From Otis tarda (lineage: Eukaryota > Chordata > Aves > Otidiformes > Otididae), in assembly GCA_026413225.1 (NCBI GenBank), contig CM048553.1:47966001-48030000 (forward strand): a stretch of DNA of 64,000 nt. Direction: 5' to 3'. Under the pieces are notes generated by a model. That model was not told the origin of the DNA and did not search any database. It saw only the letters and a program-made list of their open reading frames with translations. The translations under genes and the position numbers were made by a program. The first letter of the stretch is position 1, and every line of letters starts with the position of its first letter. Below are positions 48,877-60,400 of the stretch, piece by piece.

Positions 48877-50479
48877 GGTAAAGAAAAGAGAAAACCAAAA
48901 CCTCTGAGATCATGAGTGATCTCTGAAGGCTGACCCTCTGTTTTCATAGCCAGCTCCATCGGTGTTGGAGTGCAAAGTGGCACTCCTCACAGTCCCTTCT
49001 CCGTATGGGCAGCGTTTTTCTTTTCATCAGCAGACAGTTTATTTTCTACTGAATGCTAAGTCTCGTGTTTCTCTCACTTCTTTAAATGAGAGCAAGCACG
49101 GCGCTTTTGTTCTTCTCCTTTTCCAGTGCCTTTTTGTTGATCTTCTCTGCATGTATCTGAAAGGTCAGGAAAACAAATCAGTAGGGAGAAGGACCTCCTG
49201 CCCCTGTTAACCTAACCTGTAGGAAGGAGGGAAGGGAAATCGCCAATTACATGAAAGGGAATTTTAAATATACTTGAAAAAAGCACAGTGGGAGTGAGGG
49301 TTTGGAGGGACAGGTGTTGACAAGACCAGTCTCTGCAGTTCAAAGAGTGCCTTTATAAACTCGTGGTCATCTTCTCCACGACAGCATATATGGGCAGAAT
49401 CATAGAGCTGAGAAGCATCCCATGAAAGAGGCACTCTAACAGGGAATAGCCCTCTCATTTCAGCATCACTGACCATGAAGGTTTCTTGAAAGGGAGACCT
49501 TGGTGCAGTGGGAGCTGGACTGAGACTCACTACATGATTTGAGGGCTAGAAAATGCTGACTGCTGTCATCTACTGGCTGGGTTTGCTTCAGTACTTCCTG
49601 GTTACCACTATCTTATTTCTACTTCTCTAGGTGACCAGCTCCTTCTGCCAATAACCACCGTGCATGATGCAGAGCATCAGGAAGCAGGAGAGAGTCTCCG
49701 TATGTACAAAGCAACTGGACTCCTGCTGCACCATCACTGGAGCAGTGAGGCCTATAATTGAGTCTTTGTCTAAACTCAAGCCTGAATACTACAGCCAAGT
49801 TTACTAATCATGGCCTCTATTCCCAACACCTAGCCTCAAGCCTTTGGGTGAGAGTCCTCCATTAGCAGAGTACTCCTGGGATCTTCCTCGGCAGGCAATG
49901 GAAAGGAGATAGCTCTCCCTTTCCTTTCCAATAATGAAGACTTCTAGATTGCTCATTATGTGATCTTCATGCAAGTGCCATGTTATATGCTAAAAATTCA
50001 GGCCTTAATCTCCTAAATTATTTTAGTCTTTAAACATCTGCCTTTGAATTTAGCCTAGATTGATCTATCAGATGCAAGACTCCTGAACACTCCTCTAATG
50101 CACCTTCCTTTCCCCATGGCCTCACCCCAGGTGCCTTTTTAAGAACTGCTTTTCACTTACTGCTTACGTGGCAAATACCACAGTGTGGAAAAGTGGCTTA
50201 GTCACTCTGCCCTCCTTCCAGCATCAAGGTCAGCAAATGGAGAAATGCAAAAAGCAAAGTAAGCCACTGCTTTAAAACATGGGAGTTTCAAACAGTGGCC
50301 ATCCGTCTTGGGTAAACAGCAACACTTTGCACAGGTATCAGCAGATGGCTTCTGCACCCCCTGCTAGCTATCTGCTTAATTTCTGTTCTCTTCTTTGGAT
50401 TATATTTTCCTTTACTGAATCAGCAGTAGAGATGAAACCCTCTCTTCTTACATATATCTATACATTTAGCCCTCTTGCA

Positions 50480-50817
50480 GGGGAAAACCTAAAGGGGGCT
50501 TATAGGAAAGACGGGGAAAAGCTCTTTAGCAGGGCCTGTTGTGATAGGACAAGGGGTAATGGTTTTAAAATAGAGGAAGGTAGATTCAGATTAGATATTA
50601 GGAAAAAAATTTTTACAATAAGGGTGGTGGAACTCTGGAACAGGTTGCCCAGAGAGGTGGTGGATGCTTCATCCTTGGAAACATTCAAGGCCAGCTTGGA
50701 TGGGGCTCTGAGCAACTTGATCTGGTTGGAGATGTCCCTGGTCCTTGCAGGGGGGTTGGAGTAGATGACCTTTAAAGGTCCATTCCAGCCCAAACTATTC
50801 TATGATTCTGTGATTCT
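50480..50817 (+). mobile_element. CR1 LINE 3' end with C-terminal ORF2 remnant
   Basis: Plus-strand 5'-truncated CR1. It includes GATAGGACAAGGGGTAATGG, GATTAGATATTAGGAAAAAA, CAGGTTGCCCAGAGAGGTGG, TCTGAGCAACTTGATCTGG, GTAGATGACCTTTAAAGGTC and a tail of ATTCTATG plus ATTCTGTG. In the +1 frame of the element it still encodes the C-terminal end of ORF2, including WNRLPREVV. This reading is continuous with unrelated upstream sequence to give a 161-aa frame starting at 50279, which is not a host gene. It is the longest of the three young-type CR1 tails here. Confidence 0.97.
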
Positions 50818-51879
50818 AAAACAACAGTGACTGTATTTCTCAGAAAGCTCAGCATTCATGCTGCTGAGTGCAGGATGGTGGTGCTCCTCCTGCATGCTGG
50901 TAGAGTGTCAGTTGCCAGAGCAAAGAGACAGAAGCAGGGGACAGAAACAATAAATAAATCAGATGTTTTCCCTTCCTGAGGTGGTCTGTTGTGCTTCTTA
51001 AACTGCTTCATTAAAAGCTTTTTAAGAATAAAGTTCATATCTTTTTTGCAGTAATAGCCTTTTGCAAAAAGCAGCTGTTAGAAAAACAACGTTCTTTTGC
51101 AGATGCTGAACACAGAAGCCCACATGATAGATGTTTTTTAGTCTTCACTTTTCTTCCTCCTTTGTGCCCTGCACCAGGCCATTGCACTTTGGGCCCGTTA
51201 TTGCTCTTCAGCTGACTGCACAATGCTGATGGCAGAGCCAGGCTGGAGACGGACAACAGTGATGTGTTGCACCCCCCACTTTGAAATGTCTTCTGGAAAG
51301 GTCTGTGTGGATAAGCTGCTGACATCTGCAGTAAGGTTGCTATGCCTCTTGGTACACTGTTTTCATACAAAGAATAAACTATAGGACTCAAAAAAAAAAA
51401 AAAAACCCAAGAAAAAACAAGTGAGGAAGCCATTCAGGGTTTTCAGGTTGTTGGGTGAAATTTCTTACACTGAAATGCCCTATGTTGTCAGAAAAGTGAG
51501 CCTAAGATTTATATCCTCAGAAATGAAAACAGAAATTGGTCCATTAGACTGAGTAGAGAGTAATTTACCTGCAGATGCCTTTACTCTAAGTGAGAACATG
51601 GACCTCTTTACTAGGGAGAAGCAATAGATTTGAGACAAGAGAGGATTGTGAGTTTGGCTTCCTGTGCAGCTCCAGGCAGCCATGGTCTTCTTTCAGGTCT
51701 TTGGATGGCTTCAAAATGCTGCTAATAAGGAATTATTAACATTTAGGCCCCTTACATTTCTGGATTGTAGATGTCTTGATGGGCCCTCCTTATGAAGGGG
51801 GACCAGATTTTGATTCCAGTAGTGTAAACCTGGAGTAGTGGATTTTAGTGAATGTCAATGGAATTAATCTAGGAAAATC
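50818..51879. other. Non-coding DNA with an AATAAA/poly-A junction
   Basis: Single-copy DNA. AATAAA at 51373-51378 is followed eleven bases later by a run of 16 A at 51390-51405, the layout of a polyadenylated 3' end. An ancient-repeat fragment lies at 51790-51879. The 132-aa minus frame at 51035-51433 has no known domain. Confidence 0.5.
51790..51879. repeat. Ancient TCAATGG-core repeat fragment
   Basis: CAGTAGTGTAAACCTGGAGT, then TTTTAGTGAATGTCAATGGA and ATTAATC matches the order of the amniote repeat form TGTAAATCCGGAGTAACTCC, ACTGAAGTCAATGGAGTTA. This is one of the clearer copies in the window. Confidence 0.5.
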
Positions 51880-52560
51880 CATATATAATGGAAATGAAGC
51901 GAAATATTTTTATGCTGGTTAGCTGCCTCCCCTGTCCTTCAGCCTAAACAATTGTTTGGCATTCTCGTGTCGGTTTGAAATGGCCAGTCAGAAAGATACC
52001 TAACCAATCACTATTCGCATTGTTATGGGAATTTCCCTCTTGCAGTCCTATGTACCTCAGAAAATGACACTGAACAGCTCAGCATCTCTCTGAGGTGATG
52101 GTATGGTCACCCATCTGTAACTCACGTGGGAGCATTTTGCAGACCTTTGGAGATTTAGTTGCTCAAAACATCATGCAGCGATGTTTCGTGTGAACTTCTG
52201 CTCGTCTTTATCTCTCAGTGGAGACAGCAGTGCCGAAGCAGTAATCTCCCCTGGGACTCCTTGCCTAATGCACGCTCTAAGCTGTCAAGACGTGCTGCTT
52301 ACCTTCTCCTCAGCCTCAAAAAGAGGAGTATGTGGCTTACTAAGACTTGAGCAATGAAAATCAGAGCAATGGGCTGTAATGAAGTAGACTGCTGACAGTA
52401 AAGACGGGTAATTAACATGTAAATGTTAATTGTTCCAGGCATTACACGTGGAATGAGCTGTTTTACGCAGAGACAAGCTTAGCTGTTTGTTGGGATATGG
52501 CAGGGTACACTGAGCACTGTGGGCTTATGCAGCATGCTTCACACCACAGAAACGCATTGA
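51880..52560. promoter_or_regulatory. Possible conserved non-coding block with palindrome
   Basis: Repeat-free stretch with CpG-retaining words (TCTCGTGTCGGTTTG near 51966, GCAGCGATGTTTCGTG near 52175). A perfect inverted repeat, AATTAACAT-GTAA-ATGTTAATT, lies at 52410-52431. Its halves resemble HNF1/POU-homeodomain half sites (GTTAAT/ATTAAC) but their spacing differs from the classic HNF1 site. Single-copy DNA with no convincing coding frame; a regulatory role is inferred. Confidence 0.32.
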
Positions 52561-55500
52561 TGATCAGATAATTCTGCGGGCAGTTACCCCCATCCCTCCA
52601 TGTTGTTTAACTTGTACCATGTGCTGAAGTCCCCTGAGCAACCCACCACTAAGTTGTAATAGCAAGCACGACAAAAAAATCATCTTAATCTTTCCTCTCC
52701 TGCTATTTTGACTTCGACTCTGCTGAAAATTTGGCACCAGATTCCAGAAGCTAACCAAGCCCTTGTCTACTGTACTTTACTCACAAATATTCTTTAGAAA
52801 AATGCTATCAAGAGCAACCCGCAAGACAAGATGTTGTAAAATTATGCTAAAATCATGTGTGAAGTGAGCCCACAGAATTGACTTGTGATTCTGATACCTC
52901 TGGTGTTTTGTTTTAAGGCTTTAGCTTAAGCCACCAACAGGATATTCTGTGTATATGTGTCTGCATAACACAATTGTATTTTTACTACCCACAAACTCAT
53001 ACACACAATTAGACAGAGCAAGCTGTCACTGCCCGTAGTTTTGGGTTTAGGAAACAGATGTGCCTGTATCTTGCAATGTCCTCAGATCTCCAGAAGAGAG
53101 AAACCACAAAGATCCAGAACAGTTTTTTTTTCACTTTTACTTAAAAGTGAATCTCCAATAGTCTCCTAAAAAGGCATGAACAAATGGTAGATATTTTCTC
53201 AAAATTCTTCTGCATGGTACTTTTTAATCTGCAGTATAAGAATTGCACTTGCTGATATAATGACAGAGAATCCTGAAAATGTTATGGGTGTCTAGTAAAG
53301 CTTGTAAGTGAACTTCAGCCATCATCTTCTGTGAAATCCTTGGAATGGAGCAGCATCACAGCACCTTTGGGTTAGATGCCTCCTTCAAGGGGCAGAATTG
53401 ACAAAGCTCTGGGTGGCTTATCGAAAGGTATGGTAAAGGCCTTTCATGGGTGACTGGTCTTTTAAATTCCTGAAAATACCAAAGGTTTACAAAACACACC
53501 TAGCCATCACTGAGACACTTGTTCATACATAGCCGTGTATTTCCTTACATGAGAGAGGTAAACTAAGACCTATTTTGGAGCCCTCTTTCCCCAGCGGGCT
53601 GTTGGGGTACAGGTATGATAGGACCTAGATTTGAATCATCCATGGTTTGGGGTTTAATTTTACAAAACACAAATCTTCCACTTGAGCTTTACAAAGAACA
53701 TCTTCCAATGTTATCTGATGCCAGATTTCCTCTTGTGCTGGCATGGGTGAGAGCAGCCAATGAGGCACAAAAATGTGCAAAGGGACCTCTATAACCATGC
53801 AACTGCTGTCACGCTGATCTACTGCTTCATCCTGCATCAAGCAGTGCATGGGGGAAAGTGAAGGGTGTGGGCTGGAGCGACGATAGCTCCATCAGCTCTG
53901 CTGCTAAATTTTCACTTGTGGCTAAGCTAGTGTTCTTGGAAAACACTAAAATCCCAAAAAGGTAGGGTAGGACAGTGCTTAACTTCTCTAATATGTGAGC
54001 AATGTTTTATCCCATCTGCATTCTCACTTTGCATTAATAGTAGTAGTAATAATAATAATAATAATAATAATAGATAATAATTAAAGTAATGCACTGCATA
54101 CCCACTGGTGTTCTTCATTCTAGCTTAGGACTGCAATAAGCAACACCTAGTTTTTGTGGTTTTCCTGTCCTGGGTTTCTGAGGGCTGCTTGTAAGTTCCT
54201 AAGGCAATAGGCTTGAATCCCCAAGAGGAGAAGTTGCTTTTCCTTGTTGTGCTGCAGCCTCTCTGACTAATCCAAGACCTCCTCTAAAATAGCCCTTGAC
54301 ATGTCTTCTGGATGGTGCAGAGTTGGTAAAAGGTAGTGAGGAGCGGAGGAGCCTCTGCAAAAGACAAGTGCTTCAGTCCCAACACTGTGAGTCGCTTCAT
54401 GTGGTCACAGTGTTAACCCCGTGAAATGGCCAGAGCCTGATAGTGGAGAGGCTGTGTCATTCCAAATTACACCACGGATGTCTCTGCTATCATTATTCCC
54501 TATAACCAGTGTCACAGCATGGCCTTGTTGCTGGTTTTTCCTCCTTATTTTATTATATAGGCTCCTTTCAGTCTGCAGGCAAGGCAGACAGCGAGCTTTC
54601 CAGCGATGACAGCAGGCGACAGTGTTTACTGCAGGGAGCAGAGCTGTCAGTTTGGGAACACATGGGAAGACTGTAGGAAAAAGGAGGCCAGTCTCAGTAT
54701 CTGCCTTGGCTTCACTCAGGCTAAGCTGAGCCTAGCAAAGTCTTACAGGTCTGAGTGAGTCAGGGGAACTGTGAAGAAAGCTGCTGTGAAGAAATCTGAG
54801 AGGGATTACACAAATGAGTCTGTGTGTGGTCACCCAGCAGTGCTAAGGACTGGTCAACTCTAGAAACTGAGGGCAGACGCATGGGAATCGAGTGCTAGTG
54901 TGGTTAAATTTGGGGCTGGAAACTCCAGCTGGCATCACCAGGAGCAGCCATGGAAACAACCAGCATGGTCCTGCTGCACAGCAGGTCGAAGGCAGGGAAG
55001 CCCAGCCCTCTTGCTAGCCAGAGATGGTGGAGTCAGAGCATGTCACCGCCAGAGGTGTTGACCCAGCACAACCTGGTCCCTAGAGGCGAGTCCACTTCCA
55101 TTAGCAGCTCAAGGCTGCTCACTCACTGGCTGGCTGTCAGAGGATCAGGAGCTGGTACATGTGTGATTTGAAGTATCTGGGATGCTACTCTGGGTTCTTG
55201 AGCAGAAGAAACACACCATTGCTAAAGCCAGTGTTGGGTCCATAACCATTGGAAGAAAACCAGGGAATGTTGTTGGTCAATTATTTCTTTAGAGCTGGGA
55301 GAAAAGTTTTAAGTTAGGCTTAGAGATTTTGTTTTCTGACCATAACCTTGATTTGCTCTGACTTCATATGAACAACAGAATTTGTGAAGTGTCACTGGTT
55401 ATAATTTACTTTCTAGAGAGAAGATGGTCTTACACTCAAAGAAACGATGCCATACAGCCTTAAGGGGGGGGGAAAAAAACGTGGTTTGTAAATTAAACTG

Positions 55501-55862
55501 CTTTGGAGACCTGGTTATTAATAATTTCACTTGATTTTGGTATCTCTGTTCTTGAAACCTGAATACACACTTTGGAATAATGATGGTGATTCTGGCTTTT
55601 AAAACACCTGCTAGCAACTTTATTTGACAATGCAAATTCCCTGATCTTAGTAGAGTTCAGACTTTGGCAGTTGCTTTTCATTCACACTGGTGAATGCAGA
55701 AGCAGAATGGGATCCTGATAATTAAAATCCCTGGAAGGCATTCCTTGCCCTCCACAACTTAAGGGAAGGCTGTAAGCACTGCATCCAATACCCCTTGTTA
55801 TGCTGGCTCAGAAACAAAGTTGACAGTGCAGAGTGTGAAACCATTAATTTTCAACTGAGGCA
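52561..55862. other. Non-coding DNA, no gene seen
   Basis: Single-copy DNA with the microsatellite at 54037-54080 and a G run at about 55465-55472. Frames of 60-78 aa only, none recognised. No RNA gene was seen. Confidence 0.5.
54037..54080. repeat. (TAG)n(TAA)n microsatellite
   Basis: TAG triplets run into about eight TAA triplets, with a final TAGATAATAA. The minus-strand frame gives a leucine run inside a 63-aa frame, which is a by-product. Long pure trinucleotide runs like this are usually polymorphic. Confidence 0.9.
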
Positions 55863-55940
55863 CTGAGGACTAAATTTTACTCTGACACTGCAAAAATGAC
55901 GCAACTCTGGATTTACATGGGTGAGGTTGTGTTCTGTCTG
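55863..55940. repeat. Ancient TCAATGG-core repeat fragment, end part
   Basis: CTAAATTTTACTCTGACACT, then GCAACTCTGGATTTACATGG and GTGAGGTTG resembles the outer arm of the palindromic amniote repeat, which reads like CAAATTCTGCTCTCAGTTAC then GGATTTACACTGGTGTAA. The middle is diverged. Confidence 0.45.
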
Positions 55941-58900
55941 AGACCTTTGTAGTTCAATAAATTGCTGAAGATTTTGGAAGAATAAATTTTGAGGGGAATT
56001 GGATCACCTCACCTTAATCTTGAAACTTGGGCTGAGACTAAAAAAGTACAGCAATCAATTCCTAATACTGCAGAATAACCTAAGCACATGAGATGTCCTC
56101 CTCATTTCTGTACTATATAGAAAAAAACAAATAAAGGCAACTCCCAAGAATGCTGCTTTTTGCCTAAACTTTACCAATCCCTTGGAAAAAAAGGTATAAT
56201 GAATTGATAAATACAAAGCAAAATTCTTTCGGAAAGAGGAAAGAGCTGGAGTTAATGACACCGTTTTCCAGCCCCTAGATGTACTCAGGCTGGTGTTCCA
56301 GGAACACTTGGCTTGTGGCATTTCAGCAATCAAGCAATATCATCACACGGACGTGGCATGACAGGCCTCTTATCACACATAAACTATGTGTGTTGTCCAC
56401 ATAAACACGCTTATCATGTGTGTCACAGTAGATGCTGGTGCAGGGGTGCCAGTTTTTCTCTCCTTAACAGTTAAGGAATATTAATACCACAAAAGGCCTC
56501 GCACGAACCTTACGAGTCAGTCAAAACTGGTTTTGTGTGGAGTAGCTGCTACTTGTTTTGTTTGACTTGTTTGGGTTTTGTTTTTAATTTTAATTCATAT
56601 TCCTGTTCCAACATGGCTTGCAGAAGTTGCCTGGAAACCATCTTGCGTCAGCTCACTCATCCAGAACACACAGCTCCCCATATGCAGGCAGAAAGATAAG
56701 CTTAACTTCCTAATTTTTAAAAGAAATGCAATTAACTTCCCCCCACCCTCCTCCCATGGATGTGATATCTGAGAACTCAGGGTAAAAAAACAACCATAAT
56801 ACATCACTGAGTCAGAAAAGTCTGGCACGCATATTGTGTGGGGGTGTGTGGATGGAGAAGGCACCCTTGAGGAGGTGGCAGAGTCAGAGCCACATTTGTC
56901 CCCACTAAAAGGTCCAGTGGGCTTCTGGTGGACCCTCCACTGCTTCTGGTGATGCAAAGCAGCCTTAAACTTAGTTCAACTGGACTTTACAGTTTTGCTT
57001 CCCTGCTTGTGAAAACACTTGTTCCTTTGCCATGCATCCTGTCCAAAATCTCCTTTTGGCTCTCAGTTTTTCCCGTAGTAGTTGTGACCAGCTGCTCCTC
57101 TGCAGCTGGTATGAGGAGTACATGTTGGGCAGTCAGAAAAGTGATGGGGTGTCTTGTTTTCCTCCAGGGTAAAATCATCTTCTGTGTAATAAATTCAAAG
57201 AAGCTGGGAACACTAAACACAGGTCTGATGGTGGAAACATCCGTGCAAGTAGAACTTGGAAAATAAAGGGTTTGTCTGGGCAGTGATTGGACTAGAAGAA
57301 TTTGGGTTTTGAATCAAAACCCAGAGGTTTTATTAGGCTCCCCGGGAAAATACAAAACCCAAAAAATAATTTTGGGTTGACCTGTAGCACTTTATTTGGA
57401 AAATATTTATTTTGAGGTGCCTAGCCTTTCCGCTTGTAACTTGGGATGCTTTTTAAATGAAAAAATGCCATCTCTGAAAGAAGTGTTGAAAAGAATTAAA
57501 TACTTCTTAAGTTGAAAATGAGTGTTTCAACACTGAAAAAAAAAATTGCTCCCTTTGTGGGACTTGAAACAATTAAATTTGGATTGAATTGCCCAATGCT
57601 TCTACTCTTCCCAAAATTCCACTTTCTGGCAAGATTTACTATGCCTTGGCCATTTTTATGTGATTGTAGGTACTAAGTAAAGGTTTTTAAGGACAAATGT
57701 GAACATTTGCACAATAGGAGGACCTGGATTTAAACTTCCAAAGGTAATTCACTACCGCTTTTAACCTGTCCCTGCTTACTCCTTCTTCTCTTTCTTAACA
57801 CCTCTCTCCTGCTGCTGTTGGCTTTTTTGATGAGCTGCTTTAACCTGTCCCCCATTAAATGGACTTTCCATTGCATAAAGTGGCTTGCATAAAGGAGTTT
57901 ATTAAAAAAAAAAATAACAAAAGCCGCCCTGCACTGCACTGCTGGTGGGACAAAGGTGGGCAGGGGTGGAGGGCTCAGCTCCTCGGGGTCAGAGCTCATC
58001 GTGCCTGGGGGAGGCAGGGGAGAGCCCCTCACTCACCGCTCAGGCAGTGGAGGCAGGAACCTTGAAGTTGACATCTGGACAGCATGCTCCAATGCTGTTC
58101 AAAGTAGCAACCGTCTGGTGTAAATGGTTGTTGATCGACAACTGACTTTCATGTTTTAAGCCAGCTTCCCTGCTTGCCAAGTAGGAGTCTGAATCTATTA
58201 TCACCAGGATGATATGCAAAGCTTTCCTTCAGAAATTTTGGCTGAGATGGTGCGGCTGAGGATTTCTGAAAGCCTTGGGACCTTGGGTGATTTGGAGTGG
58301 AAAGGATGAGTATGGACATGGTATGGATTGTTTATATGAGCTCTGATCCTGTTTTCCTGAGCATTTTAGCAGATGCTAGGGTCTGAACAGAGGAGGACTA
58401 AGACAACTTTATCCATTAGGACCCAGCGTTTATCTGTGACTCTCAGAAACCATGGGTAGATTTTGATCACTGCCAAGTAATAATGTCCACTTGGCTCTCC
58501 ACGTACACCTGAAATGCAAAGGGCTGACTCCCACTGACTCCAAAGTTCATAGGCATCCCTTCATGAGGATGGCAGAGAAGGTCTTTCTTGATGAATGCCC
58601 TATGGAAAATGCTGTATTGGACTCTTTGGGTGAGTCTAAAGAAATGTAAGTGATCCTTTGTTTATACTTTCCTCTCCCCTGAGAGTGAAAACAGCTGTAT
58701 GAGTATATGACTGAAGCCTCTGAATTTATATTTGCAGCTACTGATTATTCCCACCTTTCACAGGATGATGTGAGCTCTGAGAGATGGATGGGGTTTACTG
58801 GCATGGTAGGGTCAGGCAGAGAGACATTGCTCTTTGGGAGAGGGATGCAGACTTAAATGCACACATTGATCTTGGTAATGCAAGTCAAGAACACTTGAAC

Positions 58901-60159
58901 ACTGACCTAAGGAAATATTTCTAATAAAGATAACCAATTTCCTAGAAATTAGAGCACATCACAGGCTTTTATCTGAAATCATGCAGAATATTGCTGTCCT
59001 GACGATCTAACAGACCAAAGAAGACTTCAAATTTGAAGGGATGATGGTGCTGTTATAAATGAATAAATGTTGAGTTCCTCTGTCTCCAAGTATTTCAAAG
59101 ACAGAGTCCTTTAAGGTGGAGTGTTTATTTCAGCAATTCAAGGATAAAAAGCATAGAGAGGGCATTTGAAAGAAGTCCTTGTATGTTACTGCAAGAAAGA
59201 TGCAGGTCCAATCTAACAGACAGTCCTAACTTTGCCCTGTAAAGGAAATTTAAATCTGTAAGCAAAAAAAAATTGATCTGGAGCAGTAAAAGGTCAAGTG
59301 GCTTCTTGTATGGAGGTGTGGCTCTAGTGTATGGTAGCCTCTCTGCAAGTTACATCCAGCAGAAGGAGGGTCTTGCTAGTCTAGGGCTGGGGCAACATTT
59401 GAAAGGGGTGTAATGTGTTTTTGAGAACTAACAGAGCAACACTTTAGGGATCTCTTAGCCCTCAAGTTAATGCAATGAGTTGCACATCATCTTTATTTCA
59501 CCTGCATAGCCAGATATTTCTGATGATCTGGAATGCTTGCTTCAGACAGTGAATTCAGCAGCAAAGCAGAGCAAAGTGAAGGAAGGTACACTTGACTTAA
59601 AAGTGTTTTGAGTTACCTGAGTGCAAAACAGCTGAGGCCCATGGTATTACAGGACTCTAATTTTTGGTTGATTTGTGGGGGTCACTACCACAGCCGGTGC
59701 CCTGAAAGTTCCTGTTTTATTGGTGGCAATCCCAAGCATGCCTTGTCTATCTCGAGCTAGATAAAAGCAAGGTGTTCAGTTTAGTTGTCTTAAGTAACTC
59801 TCTAGTTAGTGTAGACCTATAAAAAGAGTTTCCTTTGGAGAGACCTCTCCAAAGGTAAGTCAGAAGGGATGAATTGCCTCTTAAATGTGTCCTGTTCTCC
59901 CTCTGTTGCTGCTAGGGAAAACCTAGGCAGGTGATTTAGGCTGGATGTAGGTGGAGCTGATATGCCACAAGGGATGGGATGCCCTTTGGTTGCCACCGGT
60001 GCTCTGACCATAGGCAATGACACGTTATTATCCAGTGTTGCAGAGAGAGCTGGTAGTTTTTCAAACGTTGGTGTGCAAGCTATCAGGCAGCTGTGGAAAT
60101 GACTGATCTGTTGAGTGGACCCTGGCAGTAGTCTATATAATCATCTCACTTATATAAAT
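55941..60159. other. Non-coding DNA, no gene seen
   Basis: Single-copy DNA. Two inverted repeats built from TTTTGGG/CCCAAAA lie at 57303-57323 and 57356-57378. A TATAAAAA word at 59819-59826 is followed by a donor-like AAAG|GTAAGTC at 59851-59861, but no coding exon was recognised. An A run lies at 57903-57913. Frames up to 120 aa have no known domain. Confidence 0.5.
57303..57378. repeat. Paired inverted repeats of TTTTGGG/CCCAAAA
   Basis: TGGGTTTTG-AAT-CAAAACCCA at 57303-57323 is a perfect 9-bp stem, and AACCCAAAA-AATAA-TTTTGGGTT at 57356-57378 is another. The same motif therefore occurs four times in 76 bp and could form alternative hairpins. Confidence 0.8.
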
Positions 60160-60400
60160 CATTACCAGCTTGGCTTAGCTACAAAGTAATGTCTTCAAAT
60201 ACAGCCTGGGCATGCAAGAGTTTCATTTTTAACTATATGGGAACATTGAAGAGAGGTCTGGCAGAAGCACTAAGTATCATAAAGACCCAGTCTTTATTTT
60301 TAATTGTGTTAAAAATGCATTTAATTAATATTGTAAATCTCCTGAGAATTCTCTTCATACTCCAAGTGCTGCAAGTTTTTAAAAGCATGAGTGCATTAAT
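60160..60400. promoter_or_regulatory. Possible conserved non-coding element
   Basis: AT-rich, repeat-free stretch with TTAATTAA at 60321-60328 next to an ATGCATTTAAT word. No open frame of note. The assignment rests on texture and motif only. Confidence 0.22.

Larger units (their letters stand above)
48261..50479. other. Non-coding DNA, no gene seen
   Basis: Single-copy DNA with a MIR-like core at 48428-48470 and a T10A11 tract at 48856-48876. No exon or RNA gene was recognised. Confidence 0.5.

Noticed and set aside
50279-50764. 161-aa plus-strand open frame, the best-looking protein by family resemblance
   Set aside because: Its second half is the C-terminal end of CR1 ORF2 (WNRLPREVV and following residues). 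The first half is unrelated upstream DNA that happens to stay open, so it is not a host gene.
54031-54090. Leucine run in a minus-strand frame suggesting a signal peptide or membrane segment
   Set aside because: The run is the translation of the (TAA)n microsatellite.
59819-59861. TATAAAAA box followed by a strong donor sequence
   Set aside because: The spacing leaves almost no room for a first exon, and the area lacks CpGs or any other promoter sign.
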